A program made the translations under genes and the position numbers. A stretch of 45,306 nucleotides of DNA from Methylobacterium sp. WL119 (GTDB lineage Bacteria > Pseudomonadota > Alphaproteobacteria > Rhizobiales > Beijerinckiaceae), in assembly GCF_008039875.1 (NCBI RefSeq), contig NZ_VRUU01000035.1:1-45306 (forward strand), given 5' to 3'. Under the pieces are notes generated by a model. That model saw only the letters and a program-made list of their open reading frames with translations. It was not told the DNA's origin and did no database searches. Below, one piece after another: positions 11,342 to 19,947 of this stretch; position 1 is the first letter of the stretch, and each line of letters opens with the position of its first letter.

Positions 11342-12229
11342 ATGACCACGATCTTCGGCGTGCCGATGCAGGCGCTGTTCGGCCAGCTCCTGCTCGGGCT
11401 GATCAACGGCTCGTTCTACGCGATCCTCAGCCTGGGGCTGGCGATCATCTTCGGGCTCCTGAACATCATCAACTTCGCCCACGGGGCGCTGTACATGATG
11501 GGCGCCTTCGTCGCCTGGATGCTGCTCAACTACCTCGGGGTCAACTACTGGTGGGCGCTGGCCCTGGCACCGCTCCTCGTCGGCGCCTTCGGCATCGTGC
11601 TCGAGCGGGTGCTGATCGCGCGCCTGTACAAGCTCGACCACCTCTACGGCCTGCTGCTGACCTTCGGCATGGCGCTGATCATCCAGGGGCTGTTCCGCAA
11701 CTACTACGGCGTCTCGGGCCTGCCCTACGCGATCCCGCCGGAACTCTCCGGCGGGCAGCGCCTGCCGTTCATGTTTCTGCCGAACTACCGCGCCTGGGTC
11801 GTGGTCGCGTCGCTGGCCGTGTGCCTGGCCACTTGGCTCGTCATCGAGAAGACCAAGCTCGGCTCGTACCTGCGCGCGGCAACCGAGAACCCGACCCTGG
11901 TCCAGGCCTTCGGCGTCAACGTGCCCCTGTTCCTGACCCTGACCTACGGCTTCGGCGTCGCGCTCGCAGGCTTCGCCGGGGTGCTCGCTGCGCCGATCTA
12001 CTCGGTCAACCCCAACATGGGCGCCGACATCATCATCGTGGTCTTCGCCGTGGTGGTGATCGGCGGCATGGGCTCGATCCTCGGCTCGGTCATCACCGGG
12101 TTCGGCCTCGGGCTGATCGAGGGGCTGACCAAGGTGTTCTATCCCGAGGCCTCGGCCACCGTGATCTTCGTGATCATGGTGCTGGTGCTGCTGGTGAAGC
12201 CCGCCGGCCTGTTCGGGCGGGCGGCCTGA
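11342..12229 (+). CDS. HAAT/LIV-type ABC transporter permease (LivH-like)
   Basis: An integral membrane permease of 295 residues with about eight hydrophobic helices. The N-terminal segment 'LLLGLINGSFYAILSLGLAI' and 'LLNIINFAHGALYMMGAF' are the LivH hallmarks. The cytoplasmic loop 'LGSYLRAATENPTLVQAFGV' is the ATPase-contact (EAA-like) region. It pairs with the LivM-like permease at 12371. The gene lies 66 nt after the binding-protein gene in the same direction. Confidence 0.93.
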   Translation: MTTIFGVPMQALFGQLLLGLINGSFYAILSLGLAIIFGLLNIINFAHGALYMMGAFVAWMLLNYLGVNYWWALALAPLLVGAFGIVLERVLIARLYKLDHLYGLLLTFGMALIIQGLFRNYYGVSGLPYAIPPELSGGQRLPFMFLPNYRAWVVVASLAVCLATWLVIEKTKLGSYLRAATENPTLVQAFGVNVPLFLTLTYGFGVALAGFAGVLAAPIYSVNPNMGADIIIVVFAVVVIGGMGSILGSVITGFGLGLIEGLTKVFYPEASATVIFVIMVLVLLVKPAGLFGRAA

Positions 12230-12370
12230 TGCGCCAGCCCACGCCGACGAGCGCCGAGGCCGGCCCGCCCACGCGCGGTCGGCGGCAAGCGCGACCGCGC
12301 GTCGCCGCAGGTGCGGCGGACGCCATCGGCCGTTCACGGTCGATGGCCATCCAGACAGACGGATTCTGAC

Positions 12371-13363
12371 ATGGCCGACACCGCCGCCCTCGCTCCCGCG
12401 GACGCCGCCATCGCCCCGGTCATTTCCGAAGGCAGGGACGACCGCGCCCTGCATCGCAGGATCATGCTCGGCATCGCCGTGTTCCTCGCGGTGGCGCCGT
12501 TCGTGCTCTACCCCGTGTTCCTGATGAAGGTGCTGTGCTTCGGGCTGTTCGCGCTCGCGTTCAACCTTCTGCTCGGCTACGGCGGCCTGCTCTCCTTCGG
12601 GCACGCCGCGTATTTCGGGATGGCGAGCTATCTCTGCGCCTACGCGGCCAAGGTCTGGGGCCTGAGCCCGGAACTCGCGATCCTCTGCGGCACGCTGACG
12701 GCGGCGCTGCTCGGGCTGGTCTTCGGGGCGCTCGCGATCCGGCGCCAGGGCATCTACTTCTCGATGATCACGCTGGCGCTCGCGCAGATGGCGTTCTTCT
12801 TCTCGCTCCAGGCCAAGTTCACCGGCGGCGAGGACGGGATCCAGGCGGTGCCGCGCGGCGCCCTGTTCGGCACGATCAGCCTCGCCGACGACCGCGCACT
12901 CTACGGCCTCGTGGCTCTGGTGTTCATGGGCGGCCTGCTGCTGATCTATCGCATCATCCACTCGCCGTTCGGGCAGGTGCTGAAGGCGATCCGCGACAAC
13001 GAGCCCCGCGCGATCTCGCTCGGCTACCGGGTGAACCAGTACAAGCTCGCGGTGTTCGTGCTCTCGGCGACGCTCGCGGGGCTCGCCGGCTCCACCAAGG
13101 CGATCGTGTTCCAGCTCGCCTCCCTCACCGACGTGCACTGGGCGATGTCGGGCGAGGTGGTGCTGATGACGCTGGTCGGCGGCATGGGCACGGTGTTCGG
13201 GCCGATCATCGGCGCGCTGGTGATCGTCACGATGGAGACCTACCTTGCGCAGTTCGGCGCCTGGGTGACGATCATCCAGGGCGTGGTCTTCGTGCTCTGC
13301 GTGCTGCTGTTCCGCGAGGGCATCGTCGGCCTGATCGCGCGGATCACCCGGCGTCCGCTGTGA
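12371..13363 (+). CDS. HAAT/LIV-type ABC transporter permease (LivM-like)
   Basis: The second permease, 330 residues. An N-terminal cytoplasmic tail of about 35 residues precedes roughly nine membrane helices. 'LLLGYGGLLSFGHAAYFGM' and 'FSLQAKFTGGEDGI' are LivM signatures, and 'FGQVLKAIRDNEPRAISLGY' is the loop that touches the ATPase. The start at ATG 12371 (MADTAALAPADA) is favoured; the open frame extends further upstream without likely coding sequence. A 141-bp spacer separates it from the LivH-like gene, longer than is usual within this kind of operon. Confidence 0.92.
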   Translation: MADTAALAPADAAIAPVISEGRDDRALHRRIMLGIAVFLAVAPFVLYPVFLMKVLCFGLFALAFNLLLGYGGLLSFGHAAYFGMASYLCAYAAKVWGLSPELAILCGTLTAALLGLVFGALAIRRQGIYFSMITLALAQMAFFFSLQAKFTGGEDGIQAVPRGALFGTISLADDRALYGLVALVFMGGLLLIYRIIHSPFGQVLKAIRDNEPRAISLGYRVNQYKLAVFVLSATLAGLAGSTKAIVFQLASLTDVHWAMSGEVVLMTLVGGMGTVFGPIIGALVIVTMETYLAQFGAWVTIIQGVVFVLCVLLFREGIVGLIARITRRPL

Positions 13364-13397
13364 CCCGGGCCGGCGGAGGCGCGGGGAGGGTGGGCGC

Positions 13398-15002
13398 ATG
13401 AGCCCGTTCGAAACCGGGCTCGACCGCTCGGCCGCGAACTGCGCGGCGCTGACGCCCGTGAGCTTCCTGGCGCGCGCCGCCGACGCCTTCGCCGACCGCT
13501 TGGCGGTGATCGACGGCGACCGGCGCCTGACCTACCGCGCGCTCGACGCCCGCTGCCGCCGCCTCGCCGCGGCGCTGGGGGGGCGCGGGATCGGCCGGCT
13601 CGACACGGTGGCGATCCTGGCCGGCAACGTGCCCGCGATGATCGAGGCGCACTTTGCCGTGCCGATGCTCGGCGGGGTGCTGAACCCGCTCAACACCCGC
13701 CTCGACGCCGCCACGCTCGCCGCCTCGCTGACCCATGGCGGGGCGCGGGCGCTGATCGTCGACGCGCCGTTCCGGGCGCTCGCCGCCGAGGCGCTGGAGG
13801 CCGTCCCGAACCCGATCCTGGTGATCGCCGTGGACGACCCCGGGGGCGGCGGCCTCGCCTACGAGGACCTCGTCGCGGAGGGCGACCCGGACTTCGTCGG
13901 GCCGGGGCCGGACGACGAGTGGCAGTCGCTCTGCCTGCTCTACACCTCGGGCACCACCGGCGACCCGAAGGGCGCGGTCTACAGCCACCGCGGCGCCTAC
14001 CTCCAGGCCCTCGGCAACGCGCTCACCTTCGGGCTCTCGCCGGGCAGCGTCTATCTCTGGACGCTGCCGATGTTCCATTGCAGCGGCTGGTCCTACCCCT
14101 GGGCGGTGGTGGCGGCCGGCGGCACCCAGGTCTGCCTGCGCCGGGTCGAGCCGGCTGCGATCTATCGGGCGATCGCCGAGCACGGCGTCACGCATCTGTG
14201 CGGCGCGCCGATCGTGCTGTCGATGATCGTCAACGCCCCCGCGGACGTGCGCAGGCCGTTCCCGCAGCGGGTGCGCTGCGCGACGGGCGGCGCCGCGCCG
14301 CCCTCGACCGTGATCGCCGCGATGGAGGCGGCCGGCTTCGCGGTGACCCACCTCTACGGCGCCACCGAAAGCTACGGCCCGGCGACGATCTGCGTGCCCG
14401 GCCCCGACTGGGACCGGTTGGAGCCCGGCGAGCGCCACCGCCGCATGGCCCGCCAGGGCGTGGCGCTGCCGACGGTCGAGGCCGTGCGCGTCGTCGATCC
14501 CGGAACGCTGGCGGCGGTGCCGCGGGACGGCGCCACGGTCGGCGAGATCGCCCTGCGCGGCAACACCGTGATGAAGGGCTACCTCAAGAACCCCGAGGCG
14601 ACGGCCGCGACGCTTCGCGACGGCTGGTACCTCTCGGGCGACCTCGCGGTGCAGCACCCCGACGGGCAGATCGAGATCAAGGACCGCGCCAAGGACATCA
14701 TCATCTCCGGCGGCGAGAACATCTCCAGCCTGGAGATCGAGGAGGTCCTGACCCGCCACCCCGCGGTGATGCTCGCCGCCGTGGTGGCGCAGCCCGACGC
14801 CAAATGGGGCGAGAGCCCCTGCGCCTTCCTGGAGCTCAAGGCCGGCGCGACCCCGCCGAGCGAGGCCGAGATCGTCGCCTTCTGCCGGGCCGGCCTCGCC
14901 CGCTTCAAGGTGCCGAAGCGGATCGTGTTCGGCCCCCTGCCGAAGACCGCCACGGGCAAGATCCAGAAGTTCGTGCTGCGCGAGCAGGCCCGCGCGCCGT
15001 AG
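13398..15002 (+). CDS. Acyl-CoA synthetase (AMP-forming)
   Basis: An adenylate-forming ligase of 534 residues that activates a carboxylic acid to its CoA thioester through an acyl-AMP. The P-loop is 'LYTSGTTGDPKGAVYSHRG' near residue 180. The A5 motif is 'HLYGATESYGP'. The A7 motif is 'GWYLSGDLAVQHPDGQIEIK' and the A8 hinge is 'RAKDIIISGGENISS'. The A10 lysine is in 'LPKTATGKIQKFVLRE'. The chain resembles medium-chain and methylmercaptopropionate-type (AlkK/DmdB-like) ligases, but the substrate cannot be read. It starts 34 nt after the LivM-like gene with ggaggcgcggggagg nearby. It is probably in the same operon and acts on what the transporter imports (inference). Confidence 0.92.
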   Translation: MSPFETGLDRSAANCAALTPVSFLARAADAFADRLAVIDGDRRLTYRALDARCRRLAAALGGRGIGRLDTVAILAGNVPAMIEAHFAVPMLGGVLNPLNTRLDAATLAASLTHGGARALIVDAPFRALAAEALEAVPNPILVIAVDDPGGGGLAYEDLVAEGDPDFVGPGPDDEWQSLCLLYTSGTTGDPKGAVYSHRGAYLQALGNALTFGLSPGSVYLWTLPMFHCSGWSYPWAVVAAGGTQVCLRRVEPAAIYRAIAEHGVTHLCGAPIVLSMIVNAPADVRRPFPQRVRCATGGAAPPSTVIAAMEAAGFAVTHLYGATESYGPATICVPGPDWDRLEPGERHRRMARQGVALPTVEAVRVVDPGTLAAVPRDGATVGEIALRGNTVMKGYLKNPEATAATLRDGWYLSGDLAVQHPDGQIEIKDRAKDIIISGGENISSLEIEEVLTRHPAVMLAAVVAQPDAKWGESPCAFLELKAGATPPSEAEIVAFCRAGLARFKVPKRIVFGPLPKTATGKIQKFVLREQARAP

Positions 15003-15110
15003 ACGCGCGCCCCGGCAAGGCGTCGCTCCGGACACGATCGGATACACGCCGTTACGCTTCGTTAACCATCCGCTCGCCATCCTGTGGCCTTCAAGCCGGG
15101 AGCGACCGTG

Positions 15111-15476
15111 GTGACCCAGACCCTGACCCTCAGCTTCGACGACCCCACCGCCGAGTGCCCGCTGCCGCCCGACGCGCTGGGCCGGATCTCCCGCGCCGAC
15201 CCGGAGACCGTGTCGGCGATGGTCTGCGAGATCCCCGAGGCGACCCGCGCGCGGCTGGCGGTCTACCTCTACGGCCGCAGCCACACCCACGAGCTCGGCA
15301 TCCGGATCGCGGCCACCTGCGACGGCGCGGTGCTGCGCCGCGCCGCCGGCCTCGTCGGCAACACCCTCTACGACCTGTCGCGCCGCCCCTACGCCGCCCC
15401 GAGCTACGGCAACCACCGTTCGCAGGGCAGCCGGATCAGCCTCGGCGGTCCGCGCCTCGACAGCCGCCGCGGCTAG
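15111..15476 (+). CDS. Conserved small hypothetical protein
   Basis: About 121 residues, unrecognised. I choose GTG 15111 (VTQTLTLSFDDPTAEC) because GGGAG lies about 8 nt upstream; GTG 15108 and GTG 15084 are alternatives. The region 'PEATRARLAVYLYGRSHTHE' followed by 'LGIRIAATCDGAVLRRAAG' reads like a folded alpha/beta domain. The C-terminus is basic and probably disordered ('GSRISLGGPRLDSRRG'). There is no signal peptide. It stands alone about 110 nt after the acyl-CoA synthetase gene. Codon use is strongly GC3-biased, which supports real coding. No function is assigned. Confidence 0.6.
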   Translation: MTQTLTLSFDDPTAECPLPPDALGRISRADPETVSAMVCEIPEATRARLAVYLYGRSHTHELGIRIAATCDGAVLRRAAGLVGNTLYDLSRRPYAAPSYGNHRSQGSRISLGGPRLDSRRG

Positions 15477-15636
15477 AGCGGTTGCCCTCATCGATCGATC
15501 GCGGAAACGAGTCTGACCTGCTGAGGGGCCGCATGTTCGTCACGCAGGCCGGCATCCGCCGCCCTTGAGGATGCTCCGCGGCGGTACGGACGGCACAGGA
15601 CGTGGTACGGCCGGCCCCTCTGCGAGGGATGCCGCC

Positions 15637-16065
15637 ATGTCGTGGATCAGCCTCACCCGGTTGCGGCTTCGCGGCTGGCGGTTCGTGCCCGGATTCGCGT
15701 GGTACGCGATCCGGTCGAGCCGGCAGGCCTCCAGGGCCGCCGGCTACCGCGACGGCGCGCTGCTCAACGACGCCAAGCTGACCTTCTGGACCGTCACCGC
15801 CTGGACCGACGAGGCGGCGATGCGCGCCTACGTGCTGGCCGGCGACCACCGCGCGGCGATGGGCAAGCTCAGCCGCTGGTGCGACGAGGCCTCGGTCGCC
15901 CACTGGATCGCGCCGGGCCTGCCGGACTGGCCCGAAGCCGACCGGCGGATGCGCGAGACCGGCCGGCCCTCCAAGGTCCGCCATCCGTCGCCCGCGCACG
16001 CGGCGCTCGCCTACGATCCGCCGCGCACGACCCGCGGCGGACGGCTTCCCCGGGCGGCCGGCTGA
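15637..16065 (+). CDS. DUF3291-like protein
   Basis: A 142-residue protein starting at ATG 15637 (MSWISLTRLRLRGWRFVPGF). 'LTFWTVTAWTDEAAMRAYVL' followed by 'GDHRAAMGKLSRWCDEASVAHW' is the pattern of DUF3291-type proteins, which belong to the dimeric alpha-beta barrel (antibiotic-biosynthesis monooxygenase-like) group. The C-terminal 'GRPSKVRHPSPAHAAL' is also typical of this group. The catalytic role is unknown. It ends 10 nt before the end of the convergent acyl-CoA synthetase gene at 16076. No signal peptide or membrane segment is evident. Confidence 0.7.
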   Translation: MSWISLTRLRLRGWRFVPGFAWYAIRSSRQASRAAGYRDGALLNDAKLTFWTVTAWTDEAAMRAYVLAGDHRAAMGKLSRWCDEASVAHWIAPGLPDWPEADRRMRETGRPSKVRHPSPAHAALAYDPPRTTRGGRLPRAAG

Positions 16066-16075
16066 GCCGGACCGC

Positions 16076-17797
16076 TCAGCCCGGTTTCCGCTCGTCGGCC
16101 TTCAGCTCCGGGAAGTCCGACTGCGCGAAGGCCAAGCCCCGGAACGGGTCGTCGGTGGTGCCGTCGTGCTCCAGGCGCCGGAGCTGGACCCGGCGGATCT
16201 TGCCGGAGATGGTCTTGGGCAGCTCCGCGACGAACTCGATCGCCCGCAGCCGCTTGAACGTCGCGAGCCGCGCGTTGGTGAAGCGGAAGATGTCGAGGGC
16301 GGTCTCCCGCGTCGCCTCCGCGCCGTCGACGAGCGACACGAAGGCCTTCGGGATCGTGTAGCGGATCGCGTCGGGCGCCGGCACCACCGCCGCCTCGGCC
16401 ACCGCCGCATGCGCGATCAGCACGCTCTCCAGCTCGAACGGGCTGATGCGGTAGCCGGAGGACTTGAACACGTCGTCGGCGCGCCCGACGAAGGTCAGGG
16501 TTCCGTCCGGCTCGACGAAGGCGACGTCGCCGGTGCGGTAGAGCGGTCCGTCCGCGCCGGAAAGGTGGCCGGCGCCGTCGTCGTAGCCCTGCATCAGGCC
16601 GGCCGGGCGGTGCTCGCCGAGGGCGAGGCAGACCTCGCCCTCGCCCGCCGGCTGATCGTCGATGTCGAGGATGCGGACCGTGTAGCCCGGCAGCGGCCGG
16701 CCCATGGCGCCGGGCTTCACCGTCTGGCCCGGGGTGTTGGCGACCTGGGCCGTGGTCTCGGTCTGGCCGTAGCCGTCGCGGATGGTCAGGCCCCAGGCGT
16801 CGCGCACCCGCTCGATCACCTCCGGGTTCAGCGGCTCGCCGGCGGCGCAGACCTCGCGCAGCGCCAGGTCGTGCCCGGTCAGGTCCTCCTGGATCATCAG
16901 CCGCCACACCGTCGGCGGCGCGCACAGGGTGGTGACGCGGCAGCGGGCGAGCACCGCGAGCAGGGCAGGGGCCGAGAACGGCGCCTGGTTGACCACGAAC
17001 ACCGTGGCGCCGGCGTTCCAGGGGGCGAAGACCGAGGACCAGGCGTGCTTGGCCCAGCCGGGGGAGGAGACGTTGCAATGGACGTCGCCGGGCTGCAGCC
17101 CGAGCCAGTACATCGTCGACAGGCTGCCGACCGGATACGAGCGGTGGCTGTGCCGCACGAGCTTGGGCTTCGCCGTGGTGCCGGAGGTGAAGTACAGCAG
17201 GAACGGGTCGTCGGCGCCGGTCGCCGCGTCGGGCGCGAACGCGTCGGAGGCCGAGAATGCGGCCGCGTAGGGCTGCCAGCCGGGCGCGGCCGGCCCGGTC
17301 GTCAGGCGCACCACCGGCCCCAGGTCGACGCCCTCGAACTTCGGCACCTGATCGGCCCCGGCCACGATCAGCCGCGGCCGCCCGCGGTCGAGCCGGTCGG
17401 CGAGCTCGCCGTCGGTCAGCAGCGTGGTCGCCGGGATCACGATCGCCCCGAGCTTCATCGCCGCCAGCATCGTCTCCCACAGGGCCGGCACGTTGCCGAG
17501 CAGCAGCAGCAGGGTGTCGCCGCGTCGCAGGCCCAGCGACCGCAGGCGGTTGGCGACCTGGTTCGAGCGCCGGCTCATCTGCGAGAACGAAACCTTCGTC
17601 TCCGCCCCCGAGGCCGCGTCGACGATCCACAGGGCAGGGCGGTCGCGGGTCTCCGGGCGGGTCGCGAGATCCGCGTCGAACCAGTCGAGCGCCCAGTTGA
17701 ACGCCGCCGCGTCCGGCCATCGGAAGCCCGCATAGGCCGCCGCGTAGTCGGTGCGGCGGGCCAGAAGAAAGTCGCGGGACTCGCGAAAGCTCGGCAT
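16076..17797 (-). CDS. Acyl-CoA synthetase (AMP-forming), medium-chain/ACSM-like
   Basis: A 573-residue adenylate-forming ligase. The P-loop is 'LYFTSGTTAKPKLVRHSHRS'. 'NVSSPGWAKHAWSSVFAPWN' is typical of the medium-chain (ACSM)/acetyl-CoA synthetase-like branch. The A5 motif is 'IRDGYGQTETTAQ', A7 is 'LYRTGDVAFVEPDGTLTFVG', A8 is 'RADDVFKSSGYRISPFELE' and the A10 lysine is in 'LPKTISGKIRRVQLRR'. It is distinct from the synthetase at 13398. It is the last gene on the minus-strand valine-catabolism side, about 260 nt after the enoyl-CoA hydratase gene. Isobutyrate, methacrylate or propionate are possible substrates by context only. Confidence 0.9.
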   Translation of the reverse strand: MPSFRESRDFLLARRTDYAAAYAGFRWPDAAAFNWALDWFDADLATRPETRDRPALWIVDAASGAETKVSFSQMSRRSNQVANRLRSLGLRRGDTLLLLLGNVPALWETMLAAMKLGAIVIPATTLLTDGELADRLDRGRPRLIVAGADQVPKFEGVDLGPVVRLTTGPAAPGWQPYAAAFSASDAFAPDAATGADDPFLLYFTSGTTAKPKLVRHSHRSYPVGSLSTMYWLGLQPGDVHCNVSSPGWAKHAWSSVFAPWNAGATVFVVNQAPFSAPALLAVLARCRVTTLCAPPTVWRLMIQEDLTGHDLALREVCAAGEPLNPEVIERVRDAWGLTIRDGYGQTETTAQVANTPGQTVKPGAMGRPLPGYTVRILDIDDQPAGEGEVCLALGEHRPAGLMQGYDDGAGHLSGADGPLYRTGDVAFVEPDGTLTFVGRADDVFKSSGYRISPFELESVLIAHAAVAEAAVVPAPDAIRYTIPKAFVSLVDGAEATRETALDIFRFTNARLATFKRLRAIEFVAELPKTISGKIRRVQLRRLEHDGTTDDPFRGLAFAQSDFPELKADERKPG

Positions 17798-17950
17798 CGG
17801 CGTTCTCCCTGGTTTTCGGTGGCTTTTCCGTTGTCTTGTGTTCGATCAGTCTTTTGCTGAACTGAAGCTTCGGCGGAGCCTCTTTCCCCTCTGCGGGGGC
17901 TATCACGTCCGCCCGGCTCGCGCGTTTCGGTTCGAAAACCCCCACCGTCC

Positions 17951-17978
17951 TCCCGGGGCGCCGGAGGCGAGCCCGGGA
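17951..17978. repeat. Inverted repeat between enoyl-CoA hydratase and acyl-CoA synthetase genes
   Basis: tcccggg and cccggga arms enclose a 14-nt loop in the 262-bp spacer between the two minus-strand genes. The flanking sequence resembles dispersed palindromes of high-GC rhizobial genomes. It could slow transcription between the genes. No T-tract is present. Confidence 0.3.
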
Positions 17979-18059
17979 TGACGGGGCGGGGCCGGATGAG
18001 TTTCGCTCGAGGCCGGGACGATGCGTGAAGACGATCGGCCTCCGTAGCGAGAAGTGGCG

Positions 18060-18848
18060 CTACCCGTGCGTGAACTTGGGCGCGCGCTTCTCGACGAAGG
18101 CGGCCATGCCCTCCTTCTGGTCCTGGGTGGCGAACATCGCGTGGAACACCCGCCGCTCGAAGCGCACGCCTTCCGTGAGCGTGGTCTCGTAGGCGCGGTT
18201 GACCGCCTCCTTGGTCATCATCGCGATCGGCTTGGACATACCGGCGATGGTCTCGGCGACCCGCATCGCCTCCGCGACGAGCCCGTCGGCGGGCACGACC
18301 CGCGAGACCAGCCCGGCCCGCTCGGCCTCGGCCGCATCCATCATCCGGCCGGTCAGGCACATCTCCATCGCCTTGGCCTTGCCGACGAACCGGGTCAGCC
18401 GCTGGCTGCCGCCGATTCCGGGCATCACCCCGAGCTTGATCTCCGGCTGGCCGAACTGCGCGGTGTCGGCGGCCAGGATCAGGTCGCACATCATCGCGAG
18501 CTCGCAGCCGCCGCCGAGCGCGAAGCCGGCCACGGCCGCGACGATCGGGGTCCGCAGGGCCGTGAAGCGCTCCCAGTCGGCGAAGCGGTCGCCGGCATAC
18601 ATCTCGGCATAGGTCGCCGCCTGCATCTCCTTGATGTCGGCGCCGGCGGCGAAGGCCTTGGCCGACCCGGTGATGACGATGCAGCCGATCCCCGGATCGG
18701 CATCGGCGGCGGTCGCCGCCGCGATCAGCGCGCGGGTGAGCTGCGCGTTGATCGCGTTCAAGGCCTTGGGCCGGTTCAGGGTGATGAGCCGGACGCGCCC
18801 GCGCGTCTCGATGAGGATCGTCTCGTCCCCGGTCAGATTCTCCGGCAT
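18060..18848 (-). CDS. Enoyl-CoA hydratase (valine catabolism)
   Basis: A crotonase-superfamily hydratase of 262 residues. The oxyanion-hole motif is '[15 protein letters not shown]'. Both catalytic glutamates of true hydratases are present: '[11 protein letters not shown]' and '[19 protein letters not shown]'. The C-terminus '[12 protein letters not shown]' is typical of short-chain enoyl-CoA hydratases. In this cluster the expected reaction is hydration of methacrylyl-CoA to 3-hydroxyisobutyryl-CoA, although crotonyl-CoA is also likely to be accepted. It starts 2 nt after the stop of the 3-hydroxyisobutyrate dehydrogenase gene, so the two are co-expressed. Confidence 0.93.
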   Translation of the reverse strand: MPENLTGDETILIETRGRVRLITLNRPKALNAINAQLTRALIAAATAADADPGIGCIVITGSAKAFAAGADIKEMQAATYAEMYAGDRFADWERFTALRTPIVAAVAGFALGGGCELAMMCDLILAADTAQFGQPEIKLGVMPGIGGSQRLTRFVGKAKAMEMCLTGRMMDAAEAERAGLVSRVVPADGLVAEAMRVAETIAGMSKPIAMMTKEAVNRAYETTLTEGVRFERRVFHAMFATQDQKEGMAAFVEKRAPKFTHG

Positions 18849-18850
18849 GG

Positions 18851-19753
18851 TCAAACCTCCTCGCGCGGTCCGCGCAGCATCTGGACGATCGCCGAGAAAT
18901 CCTGCCCGCCGTGGCCTTGCGCGTCGAACCGGGCATAGAGGCGCTCGGCCTCGGCGCCGAGGGGCGTCGCGGCGCCGGCCGTCCCGGCGGCTTCTTGCGC
19001 GAGGCGCAGGTCCTTCAGCATCAGGGCGGCAGCGAAGCCCGGCCGGTAGCCGCTGTTGGCGGGCGAGGTCGGCACCGGCCCCGGCACCGGGCAATAGGTG
19101 GTGAGCGACCAGCACTGCCCGGACGAGACCGAGGCCACGTCGAACAGGGCCTGCTGCGAGAGCCCGAGCTTCTCGCCGAGCGCGAAGGCCTCGCACACGC
19201 CGATCATCGAGATGCCGAGGATCATGTTGTTGCAGATCTTGGCGGCCTGGCCGGCGCCGGCCGCGCCGCAATGGAACACGCTCCGGCCCATCCGCTTCAG
19301 GATCGGCTCGGCGGCGGCGAAGGCCTGTTCCGAGCCGCCGGCCATGAAGGTCAGCGTCCCGGCCTTGGCGCCCCCGGTGCCGCCGGAGACCGGCGCGTCG
19401 ATCGCGGCGCAGGAGCGCGCCTCGGCCAGGGCGTGGGCCTCTCGGGCGCTCGCGACGTCGACCGTCGAGGAATCGATCAGCAGGGTGCCGGCGGGGACCG
19501 CTCCGGCGACCTGCGACCAGACCTCGACCACGTGCCGGCCGGCCGGCAGCATCGTCACCACCGCGGACGCGCCCTCGACCGCCTCCAGCACCGAGCCGGC
19601 GACGGCGACGCCCTCGGCCCGCGCCGCCTCCAGCGAGGCCGGGGCGAGGTCGAACCCGCGGACCGCGTGCCCGGCGCGGACGAGGTTGGCCGCCATCGGG
19701 CCGCCCATGTTGCCGAGCCCGATGAAGGCGATGGTCTGGGGCCGCGTCGTCAT
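18851..19753 (-). CDS. mmsB: 3-hydroxyisobutyrate dehydrogenase
   Basis: A beta-hydroxyacid dehydrogenase of 300 residues that oxidises 3-hydroxyisobutyrate to methylmalonate semialdehyde with NAD+. The N-terminal dinucleotide fold is '[17 protein letters not shown]'. The substrate-binding signature is '[19 protein letters not shown]', and the catalytic lysine is in '[14 protein letters not shown]'. '[20 protein letters not shown]' is the valine-pathway subfamily signature that separates it from tartronate semialdehyde reductases. The start at ATG 19753 gives the standard N-terminus. It is separated from the upstream hydrolase gene by the REP-like repeat at 19827-19947. Confidence 0.95.
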   Translation of the reverse strand: MTTRPQTIAFIGLGNMGGPMAANLVRAGHAVRGFDLAPASLEAARAEGVAVAGSVLEAVEGASAVVTMLPAGRHVVEVWSQVAGAVPAGTLLIDSSTVDVASAREAHALAEARSCAAIDAPVSGGTGGAKAGTLTFMAGGSEQAFAAAEPILKRMGRSVFHCGAAGAGQAAKICNNMILGISMIGVCEAFALGEKLGLSQQALFDVASVSSGQCWSLTTYCPVPGPVPTSPANSGYRPGFAAALMLKDLRLAQEAAGTAGAATPLGAEAERLYARFDAQGHGGQDFSAIVQMLRGPREEV

Positions 19754-19826
19754 GGGTTCCTCCCGTATGTCTCTCACGGCGGCGCTCTGCCTGGAGCACG
19801 ACCGATCCTTGTTCCTTGCTCCCATC

Positions 19827-19947
19827 CCCCCCTCATCCTGAGGTGCCGGAGCGAAGCGGAGGCCTCGAAGGAGAGATCTAGGTCCCGCTGCGATCCCTGG
19901 AGCCCTCCTTCGAGGCCCGCTGGCGCGGGCGCCTCAGGATGAGGGGG
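19827..19947. repeat. Large REP-like palindromic element
   Basis: An about 120-bp imperfect palindrome. Outer arms 'cccctcatcctgaggtgcc' (from 19828) and 'gcgcctcaggatgagggg' (to 19947) pair with one mismatch. Inner arms 'ggcctcgaaggag' (19861-19873) and 'ctccttcgaggcc' (19905-19917) pair perfectly. The design is that of dispersed repeats common in intergenic regions of Methylobacterium and related rhizobia. It lies between the hydrolase and mmsB genes and contains the stop codon of the hydrolase (19934-19936). It could form a large cruciform or RNA hairpin and modulate the downstream part of the operon. Confidence 0.75.
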
